Assembly (NCBI GenBank): GCA_030704615.1
Contig: CM060733.1
Location: forward strand, 12,712,001-12,772,000
Reading direction: 5' to 3'
DNA from: Takakia lepidozioides
Taxonomy: Eukaryota > Streptophyta > Takakiopsida > Takakiales > Takakiaceae
DNA length: 60,000 bases
Both the position numbers and the translations under genes were made by a program. The notes beneath the pieces are model-generated. The model worked only from the letters and a program-made list of their open reading frames with translations, was not told the origin of the DNA and made no database searches. Below are positions 10,787-21,843 of the stretch, in pieces. Within the stretch, counting starts at the first letter, position 1; each line of letters opens with the position of its first letter.

Positions 10787-11895
10787 ATGTATAAGTTAGG
10801 ACCTGATGGGGTACTAAAACGATGCTTGTACCACCATGAAGTAAATAAAGTCTTGGAGGAAGTTCATAAAGGAGGGCTGGAGGGAGGTCATTTGGGAGAA
10901 GAGACTACCAGTAGAAAGATACTACTCGCAGGATACTGGTGGCCTACTTTGTTCAAAGATGTACACGAGTATTGTCAGAAGTGTGATGAATGTCAGAGGC
11001 TAGGACCTTTGCAGAGATCTGGAAGGATGGCCTTGCATCCTACAATGCCTACGGACCATTTCAGAAATGGGGGACTTTAACTTTGTTGACCAATAATCCC
11101 CATCCAAGAATACACGAAACAGGTACATAATTACAGCCACTGATTATACTACAAAGTGGGTGGAACTAAAGCTTTGAGGGACAACACAGCCAAGTCCATA
11201 GCAAGGTTCCTGTACGAGAACATACTACGCCGATTTGGCTGTCCCTAGAATTTATCAGTGATCAAGGAAGTCACTTCATGAATGAGACCATTGAGTTGTT
11301 GACTAAAGAGTTTATGATTGTGCATAGAAAGAGTACAACATATTACCCGCAGGGTAATGGGCAGGCAGAGGCTACCAAAACAAATACTATGTACCTCTTG
11401 GCTAAGATAGTCAATGCAAACAGAACGGATTGGGATACAAAGCTGCTGACAGCTTTATGGTCTACAGGACTTCATATAAAGTCACATACGTATACACCAT
11501 TCCAATTAGTTTATGTATGGAAGCCTTACTTCCAGTGGAATTCCTGTTACTACCATGAGATCGGAGCGTGGGGAAAAAGAATGGAATTGCAAGAATCCAT
11601 CAAGGTCAGGAAACATGAATTATACCATGTGGAAGAAGAAGTACGTGCTGATGCAGCTGATAATATGACCAGAATTCAGAGGAAGCGAAAGGAACAGTTG
11701 ATTATGAAGGCCAAGATAAAGACTTTAAGAGGGGGATTGGTTCTATGGTTGCCGAAGAAAGGAAAGATTCAAGCTTCTAAGCTTAAATCACCATGGAAAG
11801 GACCTTATGTCATACAAAAGATGTATGATAACAACAACGCCATGTTACAAACCATTAACAAAGAAATGTTGGGAGAGTCAATGCAAATAAGTTGA
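10787..11895 (+). pseudogene. Element A integrase
   Basis: The frame at 10787-11080 carries the HHCC zinc-binding domain: H-H-E-V, then H-x-G-E-E-T-T-S-R, Y-W-W-P and C-Q-K-C-D-E-C-Q-R. After frameshifts, the core resumes with a TDYTTKW block (about 11140) and, at 11278-11895, with the region containing YYPQGNGQAE and a catalytic Glu. The C-terminal part ends with a G-P-Y-V-I-Q-K-M module, as in chromodomain-free integrases. Integrase inserts the DNA copy into the genome. Confidence 0.85.
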
Positions 11896-12048
11896 AGGGG
11901 TACAGTGGTATCCATGACAAACCCCTGCAGCATGATTTGCATATGAACGCAAGAACAGTTCACGGGTTGCACCAGTGTTCGAAACGGAGTATGGAACACT
12001 TGTTGCTAGGCCCAGCATATACGGAACCAGGGTGGGCAAAACAAAAGT

Positions 12049-12262
12049 GACACAGCCTATCACAGCCCATCACGACGTGACACAGCCTATCACAGCCCTC
12101 ACGATGGACACAGCCTATTTAGCCAGTCAGCAAGGCGCAACACAGCTATACACAGACAGATGCACGGCGCAAACAAACCTATCACAACCTACCACAGCGT
12201 GTCACAGCCTATCACAGCGTACCACAGTGCATCACGGCCTATCACAGTGTAACACAGCCTAC
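12049..12262. repeat. CACAGCC-type minisatellite in the integrase-ORF3 spacer of element A
   Basis: Irregular repeats of CACAGCCTATCACAG-like words, with GTGACACAGCC and CACGG variants, fill the stretch between integrase and ORF3. The same position in element B (33299-33460) holds the same repeat in the opposite orientation. The related CACAGCC repeat is also found in the LTRs. Confidence 0.85.
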
Positions 12263-12730
12263 TAAAGTTACACGATCCATAGAATCAGTGACAAGTGGAC
12301 ACATAATAACTTCAGGAAAATGGATGACGGAAGAGGAAACGGAAATTACTTTAAAAATAGACACGTGGAGGTCAGGGCGCGACACACAGCAGAATGAAGT
12401 GCAAGGACAGGTGTCAAAAAGAAAGAAGAAAGAACGGCCGTCAAAAGGGATGAAAGCAGGCCCATTAATGAGTACGGAAAAAGGGAAACGGAACGAACGG
12501 CAAGTACAGAAAAGCCGAATTCTTGTCACATGTGTGATCCTAGTGGACTATCCAAGAGGGAAAGTCCACTAAAGAAGATAAAATTTAAAATCCAGTCACA
12601 GCAGATACAGCCAATAGAAAACCAGAGAAAGGATCAAGAAAATAGAGGGAAATTGAGCGCAAGAGGCGGCGTCGTTCTGAGTAACGGGCGTCTCGACAGG
12701 ACAGGCCATAAATGCTATAACTTGGAAACT

Positions 12731-15700
12731 ATGGAGGAACTAACAGACTATACGCTCGCAATATTACTTACGCAGTGGCATAGACACGAAAGGACAGAGC
12801 AGAGCTTTTCTCTTGAGCAATGCTTGCAAGCCCCGCAGGCTTACAAGAAATTACCCATAGCTTTCTGCGGCAACCATACGTTTATGCTTTGTGCACTACA
12901 GGCATTCCTGCAGTTGTTACAGCCAAAGCAGTTGTGAGTCTAAAATGAAGAGAGTGAGAGGAATGGAGGAAATCAGGGTGAAGAGCACCACAATTCTGCA
13001 GAAAACAAACGATGGCTACCCCACAGGCGATAAAGATACTGGAGGAGCTGAGATTGGAAGGATTGCAAAGCCTGGATTGGACACTACACCATAGACAGTA
13101 CATGTTACAATTTTTGCAGAACTTTGAGCCAAGGACAGGAACAACAACGGTGAAGGGAGTTGAATTAATGATTACTCCCTATACCTCCAGCAATTGTTTC
13201 GATTGCCAGCAGGTCAGGTGCATGTGGAGGAACACAGGGCAAGACTGCAAATAGGGGACTTATTCCAAGAAGGGAGTTTCTTTAAAACTCAGGGTTATGC
13301 TTGTACCAAAGCTGTGTACCCAGGGTTTAAAAGAGATAGGCCAGGTATTGAACGTTCTGATTGCCCTGAAACAGAACCAACAATTTTGAGCAGATCCTTC
13401 ACAGAGGAAATACTCAAAGGCCTGAAGGGACAAGAGGTACAATGGGCGGACATAATGTACAACGCACTAGTAGAGGAGATGAAAAGATTACAAGGTACTA
13501 CCGCAAAGTCTCCTATCATTGTGTCTGGCCCAATCATTGCTCAAATAATCCTTAATTCTGGCATACTTAATGCACAAGAAAGGAAGGAAATGGGAGTGTT
13601 TGAGCCAGAAACAACTGCAATGGAAGAGCAAGGCTCTTCACACAGTGAGGGTGGACTAGCAGCACAACCCGAGACTAAGAGCAGAGAGAAGGGGAAAGAC
13701 TGTAGTGGCGGATCCACTGGCTTCACGGATTCCGCATGATAATGTTTCCCAAGCTCATGGCCAGGAAGGGGCACAGCAGCACAGACAAATGCTATTACTG
13801 GAAGCAGGACCTTCAGAGAGGGAGGAGGAGGAAGTTACTTCTGCATCACAGCCAACACAGCCACTTGAACGACTTGTCACAAGGTCACAAGTTATCCATG
13901 CAGCTCAACCCGAAATAATTGATTTGGAAAGTGAAGGGATAGATATTCCAACTACAGAACAGATAGTGGCAGAAATAGAGAAAGGGGACCTTCTCTATGA
14001 ATATTCTGGTCTGGTCAAGGAGACAGAAATCCCAGAGGTGCAACAGTTGCCCAAGGGAAATCCTGAGGTGCATATAATACACACACCTGTGTCGGAGGTA
14101 CCACAGGCGGAAGGTCATGACACTGTGTAGCACCGGTGTGATAGATGAAGTAGTTCAGGAAGAAAATCCGGTGGGACAATGGCCTGAATGGTTAGTGAGA
14201 CATCATACTGTTGAAGATCAGGAGGAACAGCAGCAACCTCACCATGATGACCCTCAACAGGCAATGCTGATGAGTTCCATAGGCAGGACACTTAATTTGT
14301 TGGGGACTTATGTCAAATCCCATGTTCCAATTACCCAATTGACAGCCTTGAAAGAGGAACTCAGGAAGGAGTTTGAGGCTCGACTTGCCACTGAGTGTGC
14401 AAACAAGGTCGATGAAGAGGTCACTCTCAAGATGAAGCAGGACTTGGGCAATACAGAAATGGCTTTGCAATTGGCCAAGCAACAATTGATTGAGGCAGGC
14501 CTCGCGCAAGACCAGTTGCACGAAGCACATAAGCAACAGCTATACCAAATGCAGGTGCAGCATGAAAGCAAGTTGCAAGAACTGAATGCACTACATACGG
14601 AGTTGCAGACAGTGCATAACAGGATGGCGATACAATGTGCTACATTTACAACTATGCTTGACCAATCTACAAAGAAATAAACAGTCAAGCGGAAAAATGT
14701 ACGAAGGCAGAAGAAGAAGAGAATGTTGAGCAAATGAAGCTCATGTCGATATGAAGAATACAATCTGTCGCAATGAAGATACTTTCAAGCAATACAGGCA
14801 GATGGAAGCTGATCAAGAGAAACACATCGTGGAGTTGCAACAAAATCATCGTGGCCAATAGAAATGAAATCGCGGTCAGTAACAAGGCTTGGAAGGAAGC
14901 CAATAATCTACTTGCTGCCTATGCGCAATTGGTTGAGCCACAGGCGAAGCGCATGGAGGCTTTACAACAGCAGTTGGAATTGTACAAGCTAAGAGAGGAG
15001 CAAACTCTCAGGGGAACCACAAGCAGCTTGGTGGATAACAGCCTTATGCAGGTCTGGTTAGCACAAGGGCCAGTAGAGGGCAAAAGCCCACGGAAGCTCA
15101 CCCAAAGCGAGATGAATGAGCTCAGACTGCAGGTGCAGAACATTGCCACAACTACTATAGACAATGTCTATAGTAGGATAGCAGAGTTACAAGAGGATGT
15201 AGACGGACTCCAGACTCAAGTGGAAGACCTCACTTCAAACATCGACCAAGAGTCTATATCCCTCAGGAACAGCTAATGGCTTCTTATTTGCAAGCCAGAA
15301 CTCTGGCTTTTCAGTCTTCACAGGAGGTGCAGGAGATGCCAATGATACAGGAGCCAGTACCACCACCACCACAACAGGTCATGTACCAGTAGCTGAACCT
15401 GTGGTTACTACAACCACACCACAGCCACCACAGCCGGAGGTATGGGGCAATGCCGCTTTTAACCCACCTAAAACTCCAGCTGCAAGGGAGTACAGTAGGG
15501 CTATGCTTATGCCCTTCAACCAAATTCCCATCATGTTGGATTTGGCTTGGAAAGAATTTAGTCCTCCGCAGTCATTCGCACATTACTACCAAATCATGCG
15601 TATTTGGCTGCCAGTGGCAACTAGGACTAAAGTTCTTCCAAACAATCGACATATTGAAGATCATCACTTTGCACAATATGGCACGAGGCAGGTACCATGT

Positions 15701-16504
15701 TGAGGGAATTGGTTGCTTTCCAGGTTGTACATGGACTCATTTATACCAAGACCAAGGAGATAGCAAGTATTGTCATGGGGTGCGGGCTACTACGCTGCTT
15801 GTTTTCTGGTACGTTACCACATTGAGCAACAAAAGATGCAAACACGCTTTCAAAGTTATTCCAGTGGAGATCATTGGGTATTACCTTCGGTGCCACCTCA
15901 TATGTACCTATATGACCCAAAAGTTATGATGCAAAAGGATTCTCAAATTCGTTCATGGTTTCAAGCAGCCTGCAACCATTTGTCAACACAGAAATTCGGA
16001 CTTGATGACATTTTCTATAAGGGACATGTGGCATGGAAGTACTTGCACGCTGCACCAGTAATTGGTACCCCACTCACTGGACAGACAAGGAGCTCAGTGT
16101 CTACACCAATTTTGCTGTTCAGCGGTTACACCAAGTTGTAAAATGCAAACTTCCAGACATGGTAGGACAGCATTGTATGCCCCAGATGATTCCACAAAAG
16201 TTCGAAAATTAAAACATCTGAGAGGTGATGAGGATTCTGATACAACTGTTTTTCACAGAATTCTTTTGACATGGGAGAAGACTATGCAATTCAGATGGCA
16301 GAAAAGAAGCGACGGGGGTCTCCTATGCCGGAAAGGTTACCTCGATATCAGCCTCCAGAGGGCCTCACTTATCCAGGTAGTGATCAACCATCTCCGTCAA
16401 CCAGAGACAGACCTCGGGCTCGTACACACAGTCCGCCACGAAACTCTCAACGTCAACAGGTGCTCACTCACAAAGGTTTGCTACTCGGAAACAGTAAACC
16501 GTGA
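12731..16504 (+). pseudogene. Element A ORF3: additional long sense ORF after integrase
   Basis: A protein of roughly 1,250 residues can be followed across about eight frameshifts; the start chosen is the ATG of MEELTDYTLAILLTQWHR, shared with element B. Segments in order: LPIAFCGNHTFMLCALQAFLQLLQP; MATPQAIKILEELRLEGLQ; RLPAGQVHVEEHRARLQ; a linker rich in E, S and Q; a long coiled-coil-like region at 14300-15270 (heptad-like L/A/Q/E, many K and E); a P/T/Q-rich linker; and a C-terminal domain with LDLAWKEFSPPQSFAHYYQ and GDHWVLPSVPPHMYLYDP. There is no signal peptide or clear membrane segment, so it does not look like an envelope protein. The RLPAG stretch vaguely resembles plant transposon-associated ORFs. 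Function is unknown. Presence in the same place in A and B, and fragments elsewhere, shows it is a genuine element gene. Confidence 0.75.
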
Positions 16505-16518
16505 GGACACGGCTTTTT

Positions 16519-16535
16519 GAGGGGGGAAGGGGTAA
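16519..16535 (+). promoter_or_regulatory. Polypurine tract of element A
   Basis: The sequence GAGGGGGGAAGGGGTAA lies directly before the TGTTAG start of the 3' LTR. It is the expected primer site for plus-strand synthesis. Element B has the equivalent tract. Confidence 0.85.
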
Positions 16536-17548
16536 TGTTAGAGGACTGTAGGGGACTTAGACACTTATACGGGATCTGTAGGGTACCCTTAATTTTTGCA
16601 CAGACTGAGACCAACAGGAGCCTTAGGGGTGACAGCAGCGCACTGTAGAGGGGGGTTACACAGTTACAGTCGTACACAGCCGTCACAGTCGTCACAGCAC
16701 AGCCAACACAGAGTCGTCACAGCTCACACAGCCCACACAGCCGTCACAGTCGTCACAGCCCGTCACACACAGCCCACACAGCCCACACAGCCGTCACACA
16801 CAGCCACACAGAGCCCACAACAGCCCACACAGCCAACACAGCCAAACACAGTCGCACAGCCAGTCACAGCCCGTCACAGTTTCACACAGCCAGTCACAGC
16901 TTGACACAGCTGTCACGATCATAGGGAACGAAGAGTAGGACAGGGAACGACTGTGGGGAACAACACCTGCGAAGGGAACATGTTAGTTCACAGACGACGG
17001 TTAGTGAGGGAAACGGTTAGAACTGCGGATAGGAAGATAAAGGGAAAAACGGGGAATTGAGGGGGATCATTATTCGGAGGAGGACTTCTTAGTCAGGCTG
17101 AGCGGAGATCGGAAGCAAAGATGGAGAGCACGTGAAGGAGGAAAGAGGATTAGTAGATGCTTGTTATATGCAAAGGTAGTGATATTGTGAGAGCAGATTA
17201 GAGACATAATGGCTTCGGCCTGATACCTGATAAATCATAATCTGATACTTACACGATACAATCACACTGTGTAGAGAGATCTGAGTGAAGCTGTGGATTG
17301 AATGGATGAGTGAAGGAAACCGATAGATTGATGAAGCAAACTAATACTTAATTATCAATGGTAAGGTAGCTAAGATGAATGCGAAAGGGAAACAAATAGG
17401 AAACACCCCCATGATACACTAGCTGTAGGTCATGACTGATTGTTCTGCGCGGGCTGAGTACCGGAGGTATTAGAGATTTCCAACTCTTCTATCTTGGAGT
17501 TTCCGGCCTCGGATAGCGAAGGGATGGGTGAGTAAAAGCCGCGCGACA
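16536..17548 (+). repeat. 3' LTR of element A (1,013 bp)
   Basis: It begins TGTTAGAGGACTGT and ends GCCGCGCGACA, giving the usual TG...CA ends. Both ends match the LTRs of element B. A CACAGCC minisatellite occupies about 16657-16917 and probably explains LTR length differences (1,013 here against 886 and 989 bp in B). GCAAT follows directly, a candidate target-site copy. Confidence 0.9.
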
Positions 17549-17718
17549 GCAATCTCATGCCTTATCGTGCTCATCCTGTTTTTGAGTGGGAACCCCTACC
17601 GGCATATTGCATTGACTGCCCTATAGCAGGAGACTTGATTATATACAGGGTCCCTCTCAAGGTGCATCCTTGGGGGTTCAAAATGATGTTGTATTGTGAT
17701 GATATGCGATTTTCCTGC
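17549..17718 (+). pseudogene. Orphan exon-like open stretch after the element A LTR
   Basis: From 17549 one frame stays open for about 55 codons and includes HPVFEWEPLPAYCIDCP, then IAGDLIIYRVPLKVHPWGF and KMMLYCDD. The mix of residues looks like a real soluble protein rather than random translation. I do not recognise the family. It starts at the very edge of the LTR, so element A may have inserted into this exon. Confidence 0.35.
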
Positions 17719-17768
17719 TGATGATATGCGTTCTTTGCTGCTGCTGCGTTTGGTGGAATTTTACCAGG

Positions 17769-18031
17769 TATTCAGCTGAGGTGAGGCCAGGGCGCTTTGG
17801 GATAATAATTACACTGTATAAGCAGCAGCTATTACTGCTTCAGAATCGCTTTATTCGTGCACTAGGTTCTGGTGCAGCATGTGACATTGAGTTCAATACT
17901 GTGGATGGGTTTCAAGGACGTGAAGTCGACATTCTGATTTTGTCCACAGTCCGGACGACAAGGGCGAGAGAATAATAGGAATGGTGAAGTAAATCGTGGA
18001 AGCATTGGGTTTGTGGCTGATTACATAACAA
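17769..18031 (+). pseudogene. Exon of a SEN1/UPF1-like superfamily 1 helicase
   Basis: A TTTTACCAG acceptor precedes a frame reading RPGRFGIIITLYKQQ, then IEFNTVDGFQGREVDILILS and TVRTTR. These correspond to superfamily 1 helicase motif V (T-V-D-G-F-Q-G-R-E) and the preceding I-x-T-x-Y-x-x-Q segment, as in SEN1 and UPF1 RNA/DNA helicases. After a one-base shift the sequence continues with NRGSIGFVADY, the stretch before motif VI, and then a GTAAAG donor. The next exon (motif VI, the arginine finger region) was not found. The ATPase motifs I and II are also absent from the window. It is a gene fragment, not a gene. Confidence 0.7.
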
Positions 18032-18271
18032 GTAAAGGGGCTCTCCCATTTGTTGTCATATTCATTGCAGATTTTCCTACTTGGTGTAAATTGGTGCAAC
18101 AGAACCGAGAGTGTTGATATTCTTCTCACATTTGCTTTGGGTTGTTTTGCAGGCCATGTTTTCATACAACTGAATTGGACTGGGACAACCATTGGGAGAG
18201 AGAGTACACTTAAGCAAACTGTTGTCTGGTTTCCGATCTCTATATTGTGCTAACAGTTGTATCAGTTTTCA

Positions 18272-21200
18272 ATGGGGAACAAGAAGAACAAGTATAGGGT
18301 AAATGGAGAGGTAAGACCAGGCCCTCAAAAAAGGGCAAAACTGGCTTTGTTGGCTGCAGCCAGGCCCACCGAGGATGCACGCAAACAAACCCACGCTGAC
18401 CAGAAAAGATGTATAGGGAGAGACTTCAAGCCCAAAAAGAGGCAGAGATTAATGCGGCTACTACAACGTCTGGGCAAGGTTCTGTGGAAGATGCCAGGGT
18501 GGGGTTTGGAGAACGAGACAAGAGGAGAATAGCTTTGAAAATGGCCGACTTCTGTTACAAGCAATTGAGGGAATGCCCAACACTTCATTCACAAACAGAG
18601 GTAATGGAGTTATTTTTGGGTCACCATCTCATTAAACTCAGCTTACCTGCCTATTACTTGCCGCCTAAGGAGGCCAAGGCGCATGCAGATCTGTTGAAGA
18701 ACCAGCAGAGCTCCATGCAACTTGTTAAGGGTGTGCAGTCTTTAGATAAGCTTGCGAGTAAACGCTCATTCTTAACAGCGTCTGTTAGTGGAACCCAGAC
18801 CACTGCTGTGAGGGCAACGGCTCGTATTCTTAATATTCATCATAGCAATATTAGTCGTGCAATTGTACGACGAAGAGTCATTGATTCAGAAGGTGAGGGT
18901 TTGTGGGCTTTGGGTGGGAGAAAGAAAAGGTCTGATCATGTACCAGATGCGACCGAGCGATCGTTTTGGCTTGGTGGGTAAATGAGACACGAGTGTCACC
19001 CAACAAGAAAGATGTCGTGAGGCAGCGCGTATCGAGGAAAGTCTATGATACACAACCTGCTCACTATCTTCTTGAGACTCAGGTAAGCGAACCCCTCTTT
19101 ACAGTGTTTGTGTGGGCTCTCAGTACTTTACAATCCTTCTACACTTACTACTGTACATAACTGTATTGGACTATGTTGGAGTTTGTCAACTGCCATTGTG
19201 TTGTTTGGGTTGCCTCGTACATTTTCCCTAGACAAGGTACATCGTCACCTGTAAACCTACCAGTGGACTGAGATTACTGTACTCAATTGTGGACACTATG
19301 TCCAGCTCATGTCCTGAATTGGAGTGTCTTGAAGATGTCCCTCTTGTTCATGGACTGGTACTCATTGTAAACAGGCCTGGGATGGACTAGAAGTACGACT
19401 CACTAGCATGCACTCCTTATATTATGACTAGATAGGACAAAATAGCATGCACTCCATGTAATTGATTTGGAGGGACTAGAAGTCGATGTACATGTACTCC
19501 ATTAGTACATGCACTCCTTGAAATGTGACTAGAAAAGGACAATGACTAGGACTAGGACCGATTTGGACATGCATTCCTTGATATGTGACTAGAAAGAAGT
19601 AGGACTAGGACTGATTAGGACATGCATTCATTGGTATGTGACTAGGACTAGGACTAGGACTAGGACTGGTTAGTACATGCATTCCTTGATATGTGACTAG
19701 AAAGGACTCACACTCGGACTGATTAGTACCATGTACACTTCATATGTGACTAGGAAGGACTAGGTCTAGGACTACTAGGACTGATTAGTACTTTGTACAA
19801 TTTGACATGTGATGAGAAAGGACTATGACTAAGACTAGGTCTAGGACTGGTCTAGGTCTAGTAGTAGTTATTCTTAGTGCATGCACTAAATGGGATTCTC
19901 TTTGTGCATGTTGTGGTGGCAATGCAGACTGCTTTCTTTCTTTGCTTCAAATCAGCCCATCCCAATGTCAAAGTGGGTCAACGATTGTTTGAGTTGTTGA
20001 GGCCATTCTTGTCAAATGCTGAAGGATCGTAATGTTTGTTGCTGCAAATATCATGTGGAGATCGGAGTTGAAGGATGGGTTCAACAACATGCGGACTGCC
20101 GAGAGGGGTGTCCACTCTCCATCATCATGTACTGTGACTGTAATATTTGTCGACGTGGACCAGTATTAGATGGTGAAGCTGGTTGTCAAGCGAACAAGCA
20201 CCCCTACAAAGGAGTGACTTGGCTTGGCAAGAAATTGTTTGTCCAAAGGGGAATTGGATGAATGGCATCGGCGAGACTGTCTCATGGGAGAGGCTTGAGG
20301 TGTGGCTCAAGTAAGTTATCTATTTGTCCCGTGGAGGCAAATGGTTGTGATTTGACAGTGCAGTGGAGATGCTATGCAAAAGAGAATGTTGGGGAGAAAG
20401 ATGGAGCCCCTAGAATGAGACTGAAACTCCAATACCAAACGACTTCCTCTGTTGAATTCTTGTCGTACTTCAAACCCAAGCTACAGGCTTTTGTTCGTCA
20501 TAACTTTGTAGCCCGATGGCAAGATGCTCAGTTTAAAGCCAGTTTGAAATCTTTGCCAGAGAATACAATATTGTCTGTTGTTGACTTTGCTGAAAACTAC
20601 ACTTTTACAGTTCAGAATGAAGTGCAAGAGATGCACTGGCACAGTTTCCAGATCACTATATTGGTGCACATTACTACCGGTGGAATCCACACCCTGATGT
20701 GAATGATCCCGATTCCAAGGTTTTGAAAGAAATGCACTTTTACATTTCTGATGACAACAAGCATGACACTTTCGTACAACATTCTTGGAATTACCTTGCT
20801 GAAGCAGGGTTTCAGACCTGAATCGCATTGGGTATGAGTGACGGTTGTGCTGCTCAGTTTAAAGGTGCTCGTCCTTGGTATTTTGTTAGTAGGTACCCCC
20901 ACATCACAGGGGGTTGCACAATGTGGTGGAACTTTTTTGGATCAGGGCATGGGAAAGGTGAGCACGATGGGGCTGGTGCTGTGATCAAGAGGGCTTTACG
21001 AGCAGAGCAGTTAAACTCAAATGGTGTGAAGCTGCAAAATGCTGCTGAGGCAGTAGTTTTTTGCGCAAGAACCTGTTGACCTCCTTCTTCGTACTCTAAG
21101 ATTAGAACAGCAGTGAAAAGACACATTTTGGCTTGTTGGTACAGAAGATGTTGACCGTACACAAGAGTGGGATTGCAAGATCGTACCTGGAACTCGGTCT

Positions 21201-21843
21201 TTACATTCCATTCTTGGGAGGAACAAGTCAGACCCAACCAAACTTATGGTTCGAGACTTAGCATGTTTTTGTCCGCATTGTTTGGATCTTGATTGGGACA
21301 ACTGCATCAGTATTGCTCATGCACAAAATGGAAGTTCCAAACCCTGCAACCTACAAATACAACTGCTGTCCGGAGGCAGATTGAAGAAGAAGGGGATGAA
21401 GAACAAGAGTTTGGGGGAGATGGGGAGGACTTGGCCTCCTGCTTGGATGCAGGGGACAATTTTGCCTGCAATGCTGAAGCTGGAAACTCAGAAGGGGTGG
21501 ACTTCTACTTGCTCTGTTGTGAAAGGCCGGTTCACGTTGTTGGACATTCACAGATGGGTGGGGAAGTACTTTTGACCCTGGCGAGCATGTGGTTGCAGGG
21601 AGATATTACCAGTTGTGTGGAAGAAGAGATAAGGCTTACAAGTTCCTATCTGACCAGCCTTTGGCATTTCTGTATTCGCATTTGGTGAGGGCTATCAAAT
21701 TTGCTATGCCTCCAGCGACATATCGAGTCAAAGGCAAGGATGCAGTCTTCACCTTGTCTGCGATGCATTGGAAGGCATCAATGAAGCTCTGGCAGCAATG
21801 GAAGATCGCTAAGATGGCATGTTGCAAGCCAATCCATGGTTGA
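18272..21843 (+). pseudogene. Spliced DDE-like transposase-family gene with SDGCAAQFK and GHGKGEHDG motifs
   Basis: Exon 1 (18272-19082) starts MGNKKNKYRVNGEVRPGPQK, is basic, and includes a helix-turn-helix-like segment TTAVRATARILNIHHSNISR followed by WALGGRKKRSD and WVNETRVSPNKKDVVRQ. It ends with a CTCAG/GTAAGC donor. A long repeat-filled intron follows; exon 2 starts at 19928 after AATGCAG. Later segments are KDRNVCCCKYHVE, a Cys-rich region CDCNICRRGP, SVVDFAENYTF (20572-20601), YISDDNKHDTFVQH, MSDGCAAQFKGARPWYFVSR (20831-20890), GSGHGKGEHDGAGAVIKR (20941-20994) and a C-terminal VAGRYYQLCGRRDKAYKF. The first, second and GHGKG acidic residues would fit a D-D-D/E catalytic set; that is inference. 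Similar unnamed proteins occur in many invertebrates and some plants. About eight single-base shifts interrupt it. Confidence 0.65.
19380..19880. repeat. Degenerate minisatellite in an intron (GACTAGGACTAG / CATGCATTCC)
   Basis: Roughly 55-70-bp units each combine CATGCATTCCTTGATATGTG, GACTAGAAAGGACTAG and a variable number of GGACTA hexamers. About six to eight degenerate units are visible inside the first intron of the transposase-like gene. A related gene-internal repeat is present at 24720-25110. Confidence 0.75.

Larger units (their letters stand above)
7148..17548 (+). mobile_element. Element A: 5'-truncated, rearranged Ty3/gypsy LTR retrotransposon
   Basis: The order is a displaced ORF3 fragment (7148-7435), gag zinc knuckles, protease, RT, RNase H, integrase, a CACAGCC repeat spacer, ORF3, polypurine tract and a 3' LTR. 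This matches element B (28176-41217) in reverse orientation. The 5' LTR, primer binding site and most of gag are missing and are replaced by the ORF3 fragment. The bases after the 3' LTR are GCAAT, the candidate target-site copy, but no partner can be located because the 5' end is lost. Frameshifts occur about every 200-300 bases, so this copy is not autonomous. Confidence 0.9.

Noticed and set aside
12731-16504. ORF3 as a retroviral-type envelope gene
   Set aside because: No signal peptide, cleavage motif or membrane anchor; the middle is a soluble coiled coil.
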